A DNA stretch of 64,000 bases from AP-15 sp963772965 (GTDB lineage Bacteria > Pseudomonadota > Alphaproteobacteria > ATCC43930 > CGMCC-115725). The stretch is from NCBI GenBank assembly GCA_963772965.1, contig CAVYZU010000002.1:310001-374000 (forward strand), in the 5' to 3' direction. This document shows, in pieces, positions 29,790 through 39,172 of the stretch. Each line of letters starts with the position of its first letter. Within the stretch, counting starts at the first letter, position 1. Position numbers and translations under genes: made by a program. The notes beneath the pieces were generated by a model. That model was not told the origin of the DNA. It did no database searches and saw nothing but the letters and a program-made list of their open reading frames with translations.

Positions 29790-30250
29790 CCGCCGCCATC
29801 GAGTCTCGATCGAGGAGGCGCTGGCGACAATGGCAATCGGCTAGCTGGCGTGTGCCGGGCGGGAGGCTAAGACCCGGCCGCGGGAGCGCGCCACGGACGG
29901 CAATGGCGCGACCGTGACGCTTCTGCCATCAGACAGCAATGTCGCCACCTCGCCGCGCGAAGACCGCCAGTGGGCGGCGTGGCTGACTGTGAGGGGCTCG
30001 CCCGACTGGGCAACGATAGGCGTTTTTGACCAAAACCGACGGCGTCGCCGATTGGGACGCGCTCCATGCACTGATGTCACAATGGAGCCGGCAGCGGACC
30101 AAGCACTGGATCGCCGGCCAGGCCCAGGCCGCCCACGTACCGAGTTTTCCGCACGCGAGCCAGCGGAGCAGCTCGCCTCGACCGATCTTGAGCGCCGCGC
30201 AGGATCAAAGCCCGAGCGCATCCGGCGGGGCCAAGCCTATGCCGCGCCGC
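29790..30250 (+). pseudogene. Decayed CaiB/BaiF CoA-transferase fragment
   Basis: Three short stretches in shifting frames look like the middle and C-terminal part of a family III CoA-transferase: VTLLPSDSNVATSPREDRQW with GSPDWAT (frame from 29914), VADWDALHALMSQWSRQRTK with AQAAHVPSF (frame near 30026), and REPAEQLAST (frame 1 near 30150). These align in order with the usual QWxxW...GxPxWA...W...QAxxVPxxP...LxxSxxL layout. The N-terminal CoA-binding part is absent and several frameshifts separate the pieces. Here more than homopolymer errors are needed to rebuild a gene, so I call it a remnant. Confidence 0.6.
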
Positions 30251-30432
30251 AAACGCCTGTGTTAACCCATACCCGGACCGAACGGCTGGCATGGGCAAAC
30301 TGAAGCGATTGTTGAGTAGGGCGCTTGCAATGGAACTGGCGCTGGCGGCCCCCTGGAGTGGCTATCCTTCCTTGCCTATCGCCTTGTCGCAGCCGCTCGA
30401 CAGATTCAGCGTTGGCGTTATCGCCGGCACCT

Positions 30433-31339
30433 ATGATCGGCGCCCTTTCTCGGGGCCGGCGCTCTGGTCCCGCGCTTCGTCGCTGACGTTGCGGGGGCTG
30501 GCTGCGGTGCCAACCGGGTCGGCGAAATTACGGTTGCAACCCTGCAGAACCAGCCAATCGTCATCTTGTTCGCCAATGGCAAACCGGTGACCCTGCTTCT
30601 CGATACCGGCGCCAATTCGACTATCCTGACACCGTCCGCTGCCCAGCGGATCGGCGGGCAACCCCCCCACATAGAATTTCAAAGGCAGATGGGCGGGGTT
30701 GGTGGCGGTGTTTTGGGGACAAACGAAGTCGAACTGCGCGATTTCAGCATTGGCGGCGTGGCAATACCATGGCGACGGGTTCTGGTCGCTTCGATCAATA
30801 TCGCGAGTTCCGTCGGCGCGCTCGATGGCGTGCTCGGCACCGACGTGTTAAGCGACTTCGATGTCGATCTCGACCTACCGCATCACCGCATGGTGTTCTA
30901 CACCAAGCAATCCTGCCCCAACGCGGTACCGGCCTGGACCGACCCCTATGCGCGGATCGTTGCCAGCCGATCGATCAGCGACCATCTGTTCTTTCCGGTG
31001 CAGCTCGACGGCCGCAGGATCGACGCATTCTTCGATACCGGGTCGCAATTGAGCGTTCTCTCGCTCGGAGCGGCGCTCGCGCTCGGCGTAACCAGAGCCG
31101 ATTTGGCGCGCGATCGCTCGATGATTACCCTGGGCGCGGCGGCGGAACGGTTAAGCTCTCATCTGCATCGGTTTTCTCAATTGCAAATTGGGGATCAGGT
31201 CATCCACCGCCCCGAGTTTGTCGTAACCGACGTCAAGCTGAACGATGCAGACCTTGTGCTCGGAATCAGTTTTCTGATTTCGCAGCGGGTCTGGTTCTCT
31301 TTCGGATCACAGCAGATCTTTTTATCACGCCGAAACTAG
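30433..31339 (+). CDS. Retropepsin-like aspartic protease with two DTG motifs (frameshift near start)
   Basis: A predicted envelope aspartyl protease. Two half-domains each carry an active-site triad: VTLLLDTGANSTIL near 30590-30630 and IDAFFDTGSQLSVL near 31020-31060. Single-chain enzymes of this sort supply both Asp residues without dimerising. The open frame from 30437 lacks a normal start before the conserved part. Starting at ATG 30433 and removing one G of GGGG (30452-30455) gives MIGALSRAGALVPRFVADVA then GAGCGANRVGEITV, which resembles a lipoprotein signal with a Cys at residue 24. The ATG at 30566 would start after the first strand and is too late. The substrate is unknown. Confidence 0.82.
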
Positions 31340-32057
31340 CCGGCCATGGTGCGCTAAAGGTGGCTCCCGATCGGCCCACGGTGACGGTATTGCCGGGTCT
31401 GGCGAGCACAATCTGGAAACGAAATTGCGCCCTTGGTGTTGGTTAACCGAGGGCTTAATGAAGGCGCATGGTCTCCGGACCGGAAAGTGGATAGCGCGAG
31501 GCGAGCCGGACCGGGTGAGCCGACTGACCTCGCTTATCGTGATAACGGCGTCGTCATTGGCGCTCTGGGGGATAATAATCGCCGCGGTGATCGCGATCTG
31601 GTGATAATGCCCAACCTTGGAAAGCATTCGACCCACGGCGTATTTTGCGTCAGACCCCTCGGTCCTAGAGCAGAGCAAGCAATATTGCCGAGACCAGCGC
31701 TATCCCGAACCAAAATGTGGCTGCGCTGACCTCGTCAGGAACTCGCCGGCTGTACCTTACTGGCCGGCTGTTGATGTGTCCATTCTTTGGCATGCGAGCT
31801 GCACACCCTGTGCGGTGACCAATCCGGGTTCAGAAACGCACCAGGGATCCGTTTGTTCGCTCCTGCGACATCTGTGATCGCCGTCCCGATAGCAGGCTTG
31901 TAGATGACCCCGGGGCAATTCTAGCCATGTCAATGCCGACCGGTAACGCGACCACGATTCCTTTAGCTGCATTAGCAGCTTGATCCCGAGAGGTGCAGTA
32001 GCCCCCTCGGACAATTCAACACAGTTGCCAACGGCTCCGATCGGTTAGACTGCGGGC
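31340..32057. other. 718-base region with little coding content
   Basis: Between the protease and the coxM-like gene. The only candidate I can support is the small membrane ORF at 31458-31604. The frame after its double stop encodes PSVLEQSKQYCRDQRYPEPK and then CGC, which looks protein-like but has no start or recognised family. The rest shows no conserved protein, repeat or RNA. Confidence 0.5.
31458..31604 (+). CDS. Possible 48-residue single-pass membrane protein
   Basis: ATG 31458 to TGA 31602-31604, below the usual ORF cutoff. The first half is basic (KAHGLRTGKWIARG) and the second is one strong hydrophobic helix (SLIVITASSLALWGIIIAAV). The stop is followed at once by TAA. Composition (basic N-terminus, C-terminal helix) suits a small inner-membrane protein. 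No family is recognised and no clear ribosome site was seen, so it remains a candidate. Confidence 0.4.
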   Translation: MKAHGLRTGKWIARGEPDRVSRLTSLIVITASSLALWGIIIAAVIAIW

Positions 32058-32915
32058 ATGAAACCGGCGCCGTTTGATTATGCTTGTCCCGCGACCATCG
32101 CCGAGGCGGTGACGCTGTTAGCGGCGCACGGCGGCGAGGCGAGGCCGATCGCCGGCGGACAGAGCTTGATGCCGTTATTGGCCTTTCGCCTCGCAGCGCC
32201 GAAAATCCTCGTAGATTTGCGTAAATTGCCGGGCCTCGACCGAATCGTAATCGCCGAGGATGGGGTTCGGCTCGGCGCTCGGGTGCGTTGGCGCGATATC
32301 GAGGACGATCGGCGGCTGCGCAGCGCGCATCCGCTGCTGCAAGCGACGGTCGCACATATCGCGCATTACCAGATCCGCAATCGCGGCACGGTCGGCGGCA
32401 GCTTGGCCCATGCCGACCCGGCGGCCGAATTGCCCGGGATCGCGGTCGCTTGCGACGGGACGATCACGATTGTCGGAGTGGCGGGAGAACGCGAGATCGC
32501 CGCCGCTGATTTCTTCCTCGGGCCGCTGACAACGGCGCTCGCTGCCGACGAGATCGTTACCGAAATCAAATTCCCGGCATGGCCTGCCCAGCGGCGCTCA
32601 GGCTTCGAGGAATTTGCCAGGCGGCGCGGCGATTTCGCGCTTGCCGGTATCGCGGCCTATTATGACGAGGCCGAGGATAAGCGCGTCGTTGACGCCCATA
32701 TCGGCGTGATCGGCGCGTGCGCCCGCCCGCATCGGCTCGCCGCAGCCGAGGCGGCGCTAAATGGCCGTATCGTCGACGACCGCACCATTTCTGATGCCGC
32801 TCGTGCGGCAGCGGCGGAGGTCGATCCACCCGACGATCTGCATGCGAGCACCGCCTATCGCCGCGCCCTCGTCGAGACCCTCGTACAACGCGCATTGGCG
32901 CAGGCATCTGTATGA
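32058..32915 (+). CDS. FAD-binding subunit of molybdenum hydroxylase (CoxM-like)
   Basis: 285 residues of the xanthine dehydrogenase / CO dehydrogenase medium subunit, which carries FAD and passes electrons from the FeS centres. Seen: FAD-binding IAGGQSLMPLLAFRL and RNRGTVGGSLAHADPAAELP, then the CO-dehydrogenase C-terminal domain (IGVIGACARPHRL onward). The stop overlaps the next start by four bases (32912-32915), so the three subunits are translationally coupled. The first codon is ATG 32058. Confidence 0.93.
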   Translation: MKPAPFDYACPATIAEAVTLLAAHGGEARPIAGGQSLMPLLAFRLAAPKILVDLRKLPGLDRIVIAEDGVRLGARVRWRDIEDDRRLRSAHPLLQATVAHIAHYQIRNRGTVGGSLAHADPAAELPGIAVACDGTITIVGVAGEREIAAADFFLGPLTTALAADEIVTEIKFPAWPAQRRSGFEEFARRRGDFALAGIAAYYDEAEDKRVVDAHIGVIGACARPHRLAAAEAALNGRIVDDRTISDAARAAAAEVDPPDDLHASTAYRRALVETLVQRALAQASV

Positions 32916-33388
32916 GAACGCGCGTTGCCTTCACCGTCAACGGCGCGGCGGCTGAAATCGAAGTCGAGCCCCGCACAACCCTCGCCGACTGCCTGCGCCA
33001 CGGGCTCGGGCTGACCGGCACCCACCTCGGCTGTGAGCATGGGGTGTGCGGCGCTTGTACGATCTTGGTCGACGGCGACGCGGTGCGCTCGTGCCTGATG
33101 CTGGCGGTGCAGGCTGAAGGCGCGGAGATCGTGACGGTCGAGGGGCTCAGCGATGATGCGGCGCTATCGCCCTTGCAGACAGCGTTTCGCAAGCACCACG
33201 CGTTGCAATGCGGCTTTTGTACACCGGGGATGATCACCACGGCGCACGCGCTGCTCAGCGCCGAGCCGGATTGCGATGAAGCCCGGATTCGCGAGGTATT
33301 GTCCGGCAATCTCTGCCGCTGTACCGGCTACATCCCGATCGTCGCGGCCATACTCGAAGCCCGCGCCGCCTATCGGAGGCGTGGATGA
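32912..33388 (+). CDS. 2Fe-2S subunit of molybdenum hydroxylase (CoxS-like)
   Basis: 158 residues with two [2Fe-2S] domains. The plant-ferredoxin-type cluster is held by HLGCEHGVCGACTILVDG and a later Cys in VRSCLML. The helical cluster is held by LQCGFCTPGMI and LSGNLCRCTGYIPI. Electrons run from the molybdenum centre through these to FAD. It overlaps both neighbours by four bases (ATGA). Confidence 0.96.
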   Translation: MRTRVAFTVNGAAAEIEVEPRTTLADCLRHGLGLTGTHLGCEHGVCGACTILVDGDAVRSCLMLAVQAEGAEIVTVEGLSDDAALSPLQTAFRKHHALQCGFCTPGMITTAHALLSAEPDCDEARIREVLSGNLCRCTGYIPIVAAILEARAAYRRRG

Positions 33389-35655
33389 CTATAGCCAACC
33401 GCTATATCGGTGCAGCGATCGAGCGGATCGAGGATTTGCGCTTTTTGCGCGGCAAGGGGATCTATCTCGACGATCTGTCGCGTGACGGGCTGCTGCACGC
33501 GGCTGTCCTGCGCAGCGCCTTTGCGCATGGCCGCATTCGCGCGATCGATGTCGCCCCAGCAATGGCCTTGGCGGGTGTGCATCGCGTCATTACGGCGGCT
33601 GATATGGGCGCGCAGGTACCGCGGATTCCGATCCGTCTGCAGCCGCTGCCTGAGCTTGAACCATTTCACCAGCCGGTCATCGCTGACGGGAAAGTCCGCT
33701 ATGTCGGCGAACCGATCGCGGTCGTATTGGCCGACAGTCCGGCGATCGCCGAGGACGTGCTCGATCTGATCCGTGTCGAGATCGAGCCGTTGCCGGCGGT
33801 GTCCGACCGCCACGAAGCGGCAACAAACGACACCCTGTTGTTCGAGGGCAGCGGCGGCAATTTGGCGATCCGCTATAGCGCGATCCGCGGCGATGCGGCC
33901 GCTGCTTTTGCCAACGCCGAATACACCAGACGGGAATGCTTTTCGGTGCAGCGTCATATGGCGTTGACGTTGGAGCCGCGTGGCGTGATGGCCGAGTGGG
34001 ACGCAGCCGGCGAAACGCTGATCGTTTCGGGCGCGGCGAAAGTCGCGTTTTTTAATCGACGCATTCTGGCCGCGCAGCTGGGCCTTGCCGAAGACCGGAT
34101 CGAGATGGTCGAAAACGATGTCGGCGGCGGGTTTGGCCAACGCGGCGAATTCTATCCCGAGGACTTTTTGATCCCGTTCGCCGCGCGGCTGACCGGTCGT
34201 CCAGTCAAGTGGATCGAGGACCGCCGAGAACATCTGATGACGGCCAATCACGCCCGCGAAGCCGATTGCGAACTCGAAATCGCCTGCCGCCGCGACGGCA
34301 CCATCCTAGCTTTGCGCGGGCATGTATGGACCGATATGGGCGCGTACTTGCGCACAAATGGAATGGTCGCGGCACGCAATATCGCGCAGTTTTTGTCCGG
34401 CCCCTACGATATCCCCGATATCGACATCGACGCCTCCCTGCTGTTGACCAACAAGACGCCGGTCGGCACGTATCGCGGGCCGGGTCGGTTCGAGGGCGAT
34501 TTCTTTCGCGAGCGGCTCTTCGACATCGCGGCGCACGATCTGGGCATCGACCCGGTCGAATTCCGCCGCCGCAATCTGGTTCCGGCGACGGCGATGCCCT
34601 ATTCGGTCGCGACGCTCACCCCTTATGAGAACAAGGACGAGTACGACAGCGGCGATTATCGCTCCACCCTCGACCGCTGCCTTGCGGAGTTCGGCTGGGA
34701 CGAAAAGCGGAAGGTGCAGGGCCGGCAAATCGACGGCCGCTGGCATGGGATTGCGATCGGCTGCTATGTCGAGGGCGGCGCCGCCGGTCCGCGCGAAAAC
34801 GCAAGGCTGACCCTAGAGCCCGATGGCCGCATCGGCGTCTCTATTGGCGCGTCCGCGGTCGGCCAGGGTGTCGAAACGGTCTATGCGCAGATCGCCGCCG
34901 ATGCGCTTGAAGTACCGTTCGACCGGATCAGCGGCGTAAAGCACGGTTCGACCGGAATTGTCCGCGAGGGGTTTGGCTCGTTCCACTCGCGCGCCGTCGT
35001 CATGGCCGGGTCGGCAATCCTGCTGGCTGCGGAAAGCCTGAAATGCGCCATTCGCGAGGCGGCGGCCGGACGTCTCGGCGCTGCCGCTGCCGAGGTGACC
35101 CTCGCCGATGGCATAGCACTCGCGGCTAATGGCAAATCGCTTGCCTGGGGCAAACTGGCGGGTCTTTCCGTCGAAGAAAGCTTTGCCAATACCAAGCACA
35201 CCTACAGTCATGGCGCGCACGCCGCGCACGTTGCGGTCGACGATCGGACCGGCCATGTCGCACTCGTCGATTATGTCGCCGTCGAGGATGTCGGGCGCAT
35301 CATCAATCCTCTATTGCTCAAGGGGCAGATGATCGGGGCGATCGTCCAGGGGCTGGGTGGCGCGTTGCTCGAACACCTCGTCTATGATCGCGAAGGACAA
35401 TTGCTGACCGGCAGTCTCGCCGATTACTTGCTGCCGACGGCGAGTGACTTCCCGCAAATCCGCGCCATACCGATGGAGGAATCTCCGTCGCCGATCAACC
35501 CGTTGGGCGCCAAGGGGGCCGGCGAAGGCGGCATCGTTCCGGTCGGCGGCGTCATCGCCAACGCGGTCGCCGCCGCGCTCGCCTCATTCAAAGCCGAGCC
35601 GCGTGCTCTGCCCCTGTCGCCGATGCGGGTTTGGCAATTGATCCATCCCGAGTAG
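33385..35655 (+). CDS. Molybdopterin-binding large subunit of molybdenum hydroxylase (CoxL-like)
   Basis: 756 residues of the aldehyde oxidase / xanthine dehydrogenase large-subunit family. Seen: YVGEPIAVVLADSPAIAEDV, NDVGGGFGQRGEFYPED (molybdopterin loop), TNKTPVGTYRGPGRFEGDFF, and the C-terminal GAKGAGEGGIVPVGG with the base Glu. The form I CoxL motif AYRCSFR is absent; the corresponding loop is TYRGPGR, close to but not identical with the AYRGAGR of form II. So CO oxidation is unlikely to be the main role, and aldehyde or aromatic hydroxylation is more probable. No maturation genes (coxD-G type) lie beside it. Confidence 0.93.
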   Translation: MTIANRYIGAAIERIEDLRFLRGKGIYLDDLSRDGLLHAAVLRSAFAHGRIRAIDVAPAMALAGVHRVITAADMGAQVPRIPIRLQPLPELEPFHQPVIADGKVRYVGEPIAVVLADSPAIAEDVLDLIRVEIEPLPAVSDRHEAATNDTLLFEGSGGNLAIRYSAIRGDAAAAFANAEYTRRECFSVQRHMALTLEPRGVMAEWDAAGETLIVSGAAKVAFFNRRILAAQLGLAEDRIEMVENDVGGGFGQRGEFYPEDFLIPFAARLTGRPVKWIEDRREHLMTANHAREADCELEIACRRDGTILALRGHVWTDMGAYLRTNGMVAARNIAQFLSGPYDIPDIDIDASLLLTNKTPVGTYRGPGRFEGDFFRERLFDIAAHDLGIDPVEFRRRNLVPATAMPYSVATLTPYENKDEYDSGDYRSTLDRCLAEFGWDEKRKVQGRQIDGRWHGIAIGCYVEGGAAGPRENARLTLEPDGRIGVSIGASAVGQGVETVYAQIAADALEVPFDRISGVKHGSTGIVREGFGSFHSRAVVMAGSAILLAAESLKCAIREAAAGRLGAAAAEVTLADGIALAANGKSLAWGKLAGLSVEESFANTKHTYSHGAHAAHVAVDDRTGHVALVDYVAVEDVGRIINPLLLKGQMIGAIVQGLGGALLEHLVYDREGQLLTGSLADYLLPTASDFPQIRAIPMEESPSPINPLGAKGAGEGGIVPVGGVIANAVAAALASFKAEPRALPLSPMRVWQLIHPE

Positions 35656-35906
35656 ACCCGGGTCAGACCTCAACCAAGGACGACAGCTTTCCCGGGCCCG
35701 AGGATGTCCGCAATAACCGCCGCAATACTATAGCGAGCGTTCGGGGAACGCTGCTGGCGAAAATTCAGCTGAGAAGAGGGCCGGATCGCGAGGGCGAGAG
35801 GCGCAGACCGCGCCGGTCTCTTCACGGACCCTTATTCATTTCAGCACCTCCGGTGCTATAGGTGAAGGTGCGATCGGCGAGCGTTCGCTCAGACACGGAA
35901 CTAATC

Positions 35907-37238
35907 ATGTCGCAAGCTACTAGCCCAGAGCGGGGCAGCCGCTGGGATGTTCTCACCAGGACCGGTGCGGGTACCCCGATGGGCGACCTATTGCGCCGCT
36001 ATTGGTGGCCAATCGCCGGCGCTAGCGAGTTCGAGAAGCCTGGGACCCTGCCGGTGCGGCTCATGGGCGAGGATCTCGTGCTCTACAAGGACCTCGGCGG
36101 CAACTACGGACTCATCGATCGGCATTGCGGGCATCGTCGCGCCGATCTCAGCTACGGCTATGTCGAGAATTGCGGGTTGCGCTGCAATTACCATGGCTGG
36201 CTCTATGACGCAAACGGCCGGTGCCTGGCGCAGCCCTATGAGGATGTTGCGCACCCGGAAGCGCGGCTCCGTGACGAGATCCGCATCAAGGCCTATCCGG
36301 TCGAGGAATTGGGCGGCCTGTTGTGGGCCTATCTCGGCCCCGAACCGCGGCCACTCGTGCCCAATTGGGAATTCTTCTCGTGGAAGAACGGCTTCCGCCA
36401 GATTGTCAAAGCCGAGATTCCTTGCAATTGGTTCCAGTGTCAGGAAAATTCGATCGACCCGGTGCATTTCGAATGGACCCACTCTAACTGGAGCGTCCGC
36501 CTCGGCGGCGCCACCGGCCCCTACACGCCGCAGCACGTCAAGGTCGATTTCAGCGAATTCGAATACGGCTTCCAATACAAGCGCATCCGCACCGATACCA
36601 GCGAATATGACCGCTTGTGGACGGTTGGCCGGGTCTGTCTGTGGCCGAACGGATTGTTCACCGGCAATCACGTCGAGTTCCGCGTTCCGGTCGATGACGA
36701 GAACACGCTAAGCGTCATGTGGCATTTCAGCCGCGTGCCGCGAGAGCGCGAGCCCTATGTGCAAAACAGCATCCCCACCTGGCAGGGGCCGATCGCCGAC
36801 CCTACGACCGGACGCTGGATTACCAGCCATGTGATGAACCAGGATTTCGTGACCTGGGTCGGACAGGGTCGCATTGCCGATCGCTCGCGGGAATATCTCG
36901 CCCCGAGCGACCGCGGCATCGTCATGATCCGCCGCCGCTTTCTCGACGATATCGACGCGATCGCGCAGGGCGAGGACCCGAAGGCGATCATCCGCGATCC
37001 CGCAGCCAATCGCGCGGTCGAGCTGCCGGTCGCCGAACGCGAAGCGTTCGTCGAAGGCTTCACTCACGCGGAGCTGCTGGCCAACCCGCTCTCCCGCCGC
37101 GGCCTGCAGGGCTATATCTTCCAGACTGGGCAGCCCGCCGAGGTCCGCGCGGCGTTTCTCGCGGCGATGGGTTTCAGCGAAGCAGAAGCGACTGCCCAGC
37201 CGCGGTCTTTCGACCCGCTGGCGCCGGCATTGCGCTAA
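35907..37238 (+). CDS. Rieske non-haem iron oxygenase, large subunit
   Basis: 443 residues. The Rieske [2Fe-2S] centre is CGHRRADLSYGYVENC then GLRCNYHGWLYD (C-x-H, C-x2-H). The mononuclear iron site has NSIDPVHFEWTH, with an acidic third ligand probably in NQDFVTWVG. This resembles phthalate-dioxygenase-type enzymes acting on aromatic acids with a separate reductase, not visible nearby. I use ATG 35907; GTG 35862 would add 15 residues. The adjacent coxMSL genes may serve the same aromatic pathway, but the 250-base gap shows no operon proof. Confidence 0.92.
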   Translation: MSQATSPERGSRWDVLTRTGAGTPMGDLLRRYWWPIAGASEFEKPGTLPVRLMGEDLVLYKDLGGNYGLIDRHCGHRRADLSYGYVENCGLRCNYHGWLYDANGRCLAQPYEDVAHPEARLRDEIRIKAYPVEELGGLLWAYLGPEPRPLVPNWEFFSWKNGFRQIVKAEIPCNWFQCQENSIDPVHFEWTHSNWSVRLGGATGPYTPQHVKVDFSEFEYGFQYKRIRTDTSEYDRLWTVGRVCLWPNGLFTGNHVEFRVPVDDENTLSVMWHFSRVPREREPYVQNSIPTWQGPIADPTTGRWITSHVMNQDFVTWVGQGRIADRSREYLAPSDRGIVMIRRRFLDDIDAIAQGEDPKAIIRDPAANRAVELPVAEREAFVEGFTHAELLANPLSRRGLQGYIFQTGQPAEVRAAFLAAMGFSEAEATAQPRSFDPLAPALR

Positions 37239-37798
37239 CCCAACCTCGTTGACCGAAACACTCGTCGTAAAGCCCTCCTTCGAGGTCTTTCCACCGAGAC
37301 AACACAGGGTCCAGGCGTGACCGCAGCAATTCGATGGTGAGCTTGTACTCCCAATGGTCCGGTTTATCGATGACGATTTGTTGGGCCAGGTAGCTGCATG
37401 TCTCGAATATAGGTAGCTCCCGAGCCGTTGCTTTGAGACGAAGTGTTTCGCTCAACTTTCCGACACGCTTTGTTATTTCATCCTCATGAGATCTCCGCCA
37501 TCCGAATAAAACCTCTGCGGGAAAACGCACCGGATCGGTATCTACAAGCTTGTGGCAGTTGCGACACAGCCATATCGCGTTGGTGATCTCACGCCGTTCT
37601 TGGTCCGACATTCTCTCGTCATAACGCGCTGCCCCTGAACGTGCTCCGAAAATGTGAGCGGCTTCGCCGATTGATATCGCCCGATCCGGAGTTTCAGCAG
37701 GACCGGATGTCAGCACTCCGCGGTTGGGATTTGAGCAGTGAGTGCCTGCGCGCTTGGCGATAATCTCCGTTATTTATCGGGGAAATCTGCATCTGCCA
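37174..37798 (-). CDS. HNH endonuclease-like protein (frameshift; C-terminus runs antisense into the Rieske gene)
   Basis: Core motif: EAAHIFGARSGAARYD, then ITNAIWLCRNCHKLVDTD, the HNH betabeta-alpha metal site. The frame continues upstream of the first ATG as IAKRAGTHCSNPNRGVLTSG. One base missing in TTT at 37772-37774 (plus strand) would extend it to ATG 37798 (MADADFPDKITEIIAKRAG), a typical start for this family. The usual second Cys of the N-terminal pair is Arg (CSNPNR). The last 65 bases overlap the 3' end of the Rieske gene, so the original C-terminus may have been lost. The role is unknown: defence nuclease or mobile-element remnant. Confidence 0.7.
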
Positions 37799-38033
37799 TA
37801 TCGACAAGAATTCTACGCCTTCACCACTATTCGGCAAACTAGGCTCTTGCACGCGGCCCAAGCCAAAAATAGCGGCCAAAGGCATACAGGGTGGCTCCGC
37901 CGAGCAACCCCGCATCCGCGGCAGCAGGTCCGAGCGGGCGCATGGGCATCTGATCCCGTGCGGCGCTCGCACATTCAGGTATCCCGCACTCGAAGTGAAC
38001 AGCCTCACACTCGAACGCGGCATTTCGCACCAG

Positions 38034-39113
38034 CTAGTGGTCTGACGCCAACATTTGGTTCCCGCGGTTGACTTTTTCGATAATGCGATCGGGGTCGGCG
38101 GTCCAGACAAAGGGTTTGGGTTTGCGGTTATGCTCGCCGAGATAGCGGTTGATCGCGGCTTGCAGATCGACCAGCGAGCGGAAGACGCCGCGCTGCAACC
38201 GCCGGCGGGTCAGGGTGGCAAAAAAGCCTTCAACGGCATTGGCCCAGGAGCATGACGTGGGCGTGAAGTGAAACGTCCAGCGTGGATGCCGCGCAAGCCA
38301 GGCGCGGACCTTGGGATGCTTGTGGGCGGCATAGTTGTCGAGGATCACATGAATGAGCTTGCCGGCCAGGACAACGGCCTCGACCCGATTGAGGAAGCGG
38401 ATGAACTCCTGGTGGCGGTGACGCGCCATGCATTGGCCGATGACCGAGCCGTCAAGGACATTGAGCGCCGCAAACAGCGTCGTCGTGCCGTTGCGGATGT
38501 AATCATGGGTCATTGTCCCGGCTCGACCCTTCTTGATCGGCAAGCCGGGCTGGGTGCGGTCGAGAGCCTGAATTTGCGACTTCTCGTCGACCGACAGCAC
38601 CAGGCTGTGGGCCGGCGGGTCGAGATATAGCCCGACCACGTCACGCAATTTGGCGGCAAACGCCGGGTCTTGCGACAGCTTGAAACGCCGCACTCGGTGC
38701 GGCTGCAGACCGTGCGCCGCCCAGATCCGCTGCACCGAGCGCAGCGAGATGCCGCTCGCCACCGCCATCGCCCGGCCGGTCCAGTGGGTTGCCTCGCCTG
38801 GCGGCTCCGCCAGCGTCAACTCGACCACTCGGTCAATAACCGCCGCAGGCGTCGGCGGCAAACCGGGTTTGCGCGTCTTGTCGTGCAGCAGGCCGGCCAC
38901 CCCTTCGCGCATGAAGCGCTCCTGCCAGCGCCACACGCACGGCTTCGATACTCCGGCGCGGCGCATGATCTCGGCCGTACCGCAGCCCTCCGCGGTCGCC
39001 AAAATGATCTGTGCCCGCCACACATGCTTTTGCCGGCTGTTGCGATCCGCCACCACCGCCGCCAGTCGTTCGCGGTCGCCGGCACTCACTTCGATGCTGA
39101 TCCCCTCGCGCAT
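38034..39113 (-). CDS. IS630 family transposase
   Basis: 359 residues. N-terminal helix-turn-helix (AEIMRRAGVSKPCVWRWQERF), then a DDE catalytic domain: VLSVDEKSQIQALDRTQPG (first Asp), VILDNYAAHKHPKVRAWLAR (second Asp), and SCSWANAVEGFFATLTR (Glu). The frame is intact, so the enzyme may be active. The stop codon lies inside the left terminal repeat. Confidence 0.95.
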   Translation of the reverse strand: MREGISIEVSAGDRERLAAVVADRNSRQKHVWRAQIILATAEGCGTAEIMRRAGVSKPCVWRWQERFMREGVAGLLHDKTRKPGLPPTPAAVIDRVVELTLAEPPGEATHWTGRAMAVASGISLRSVQRIWAAHGLQPHRVRRFKLSQDPAFAAKLRDVVGLYLDPPAHSLVLSVDEKSQIQALDRTQPGLPIKKGRAGTMTHDYIRNGTTTLFAALNVLDGSVIGQCMARHRHQEFIRFLNRVEAVVLAGKLIHVILDNYAAHKHPKVRAWLARHPRWTFHFTPTSCSWANAVEGFFATLTRRRLQRGVFRSLVDLQAAINRYLGEHNRKPKPFVWTADPDRIIEKVNRGNQMLASDH

Positions 39114-39171
39114 CGCGCATCATCGCACACCCCGCTCCAATATGGAATCCTATGATTGCGTCGTACCACTA
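38035..39171 (-). mobile_element. IS630-family insertion sequence
   Basis: About 1.14 kb flanked by TA on both sides (38035-38036 and 39170-39171), the IS630 target. The ends are imperfect inverted repeats: left GTGGTCTGACGCCAACAT, right (reverse complement) GTGGTACGACGCAATCAT. One transposase gene fills it. The right end touches the IS5-family element. Confidence 0.92.
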
Positions 39172-39172
39172 G

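Noticed and set aside
29841..30221. A 126-residue minus-strand ORF
   Set aside because: Arg/Ser-rich low-information translation opposite the CoA-transferase remnant; typical high-G+C shadow.
37839..38030. A 63-residue minus-strand ORF between HNH and IS630
   Set aside because: A hydrophobic tail is suggestive, but there is no family match and the IS insertion lies a few bases before its start.
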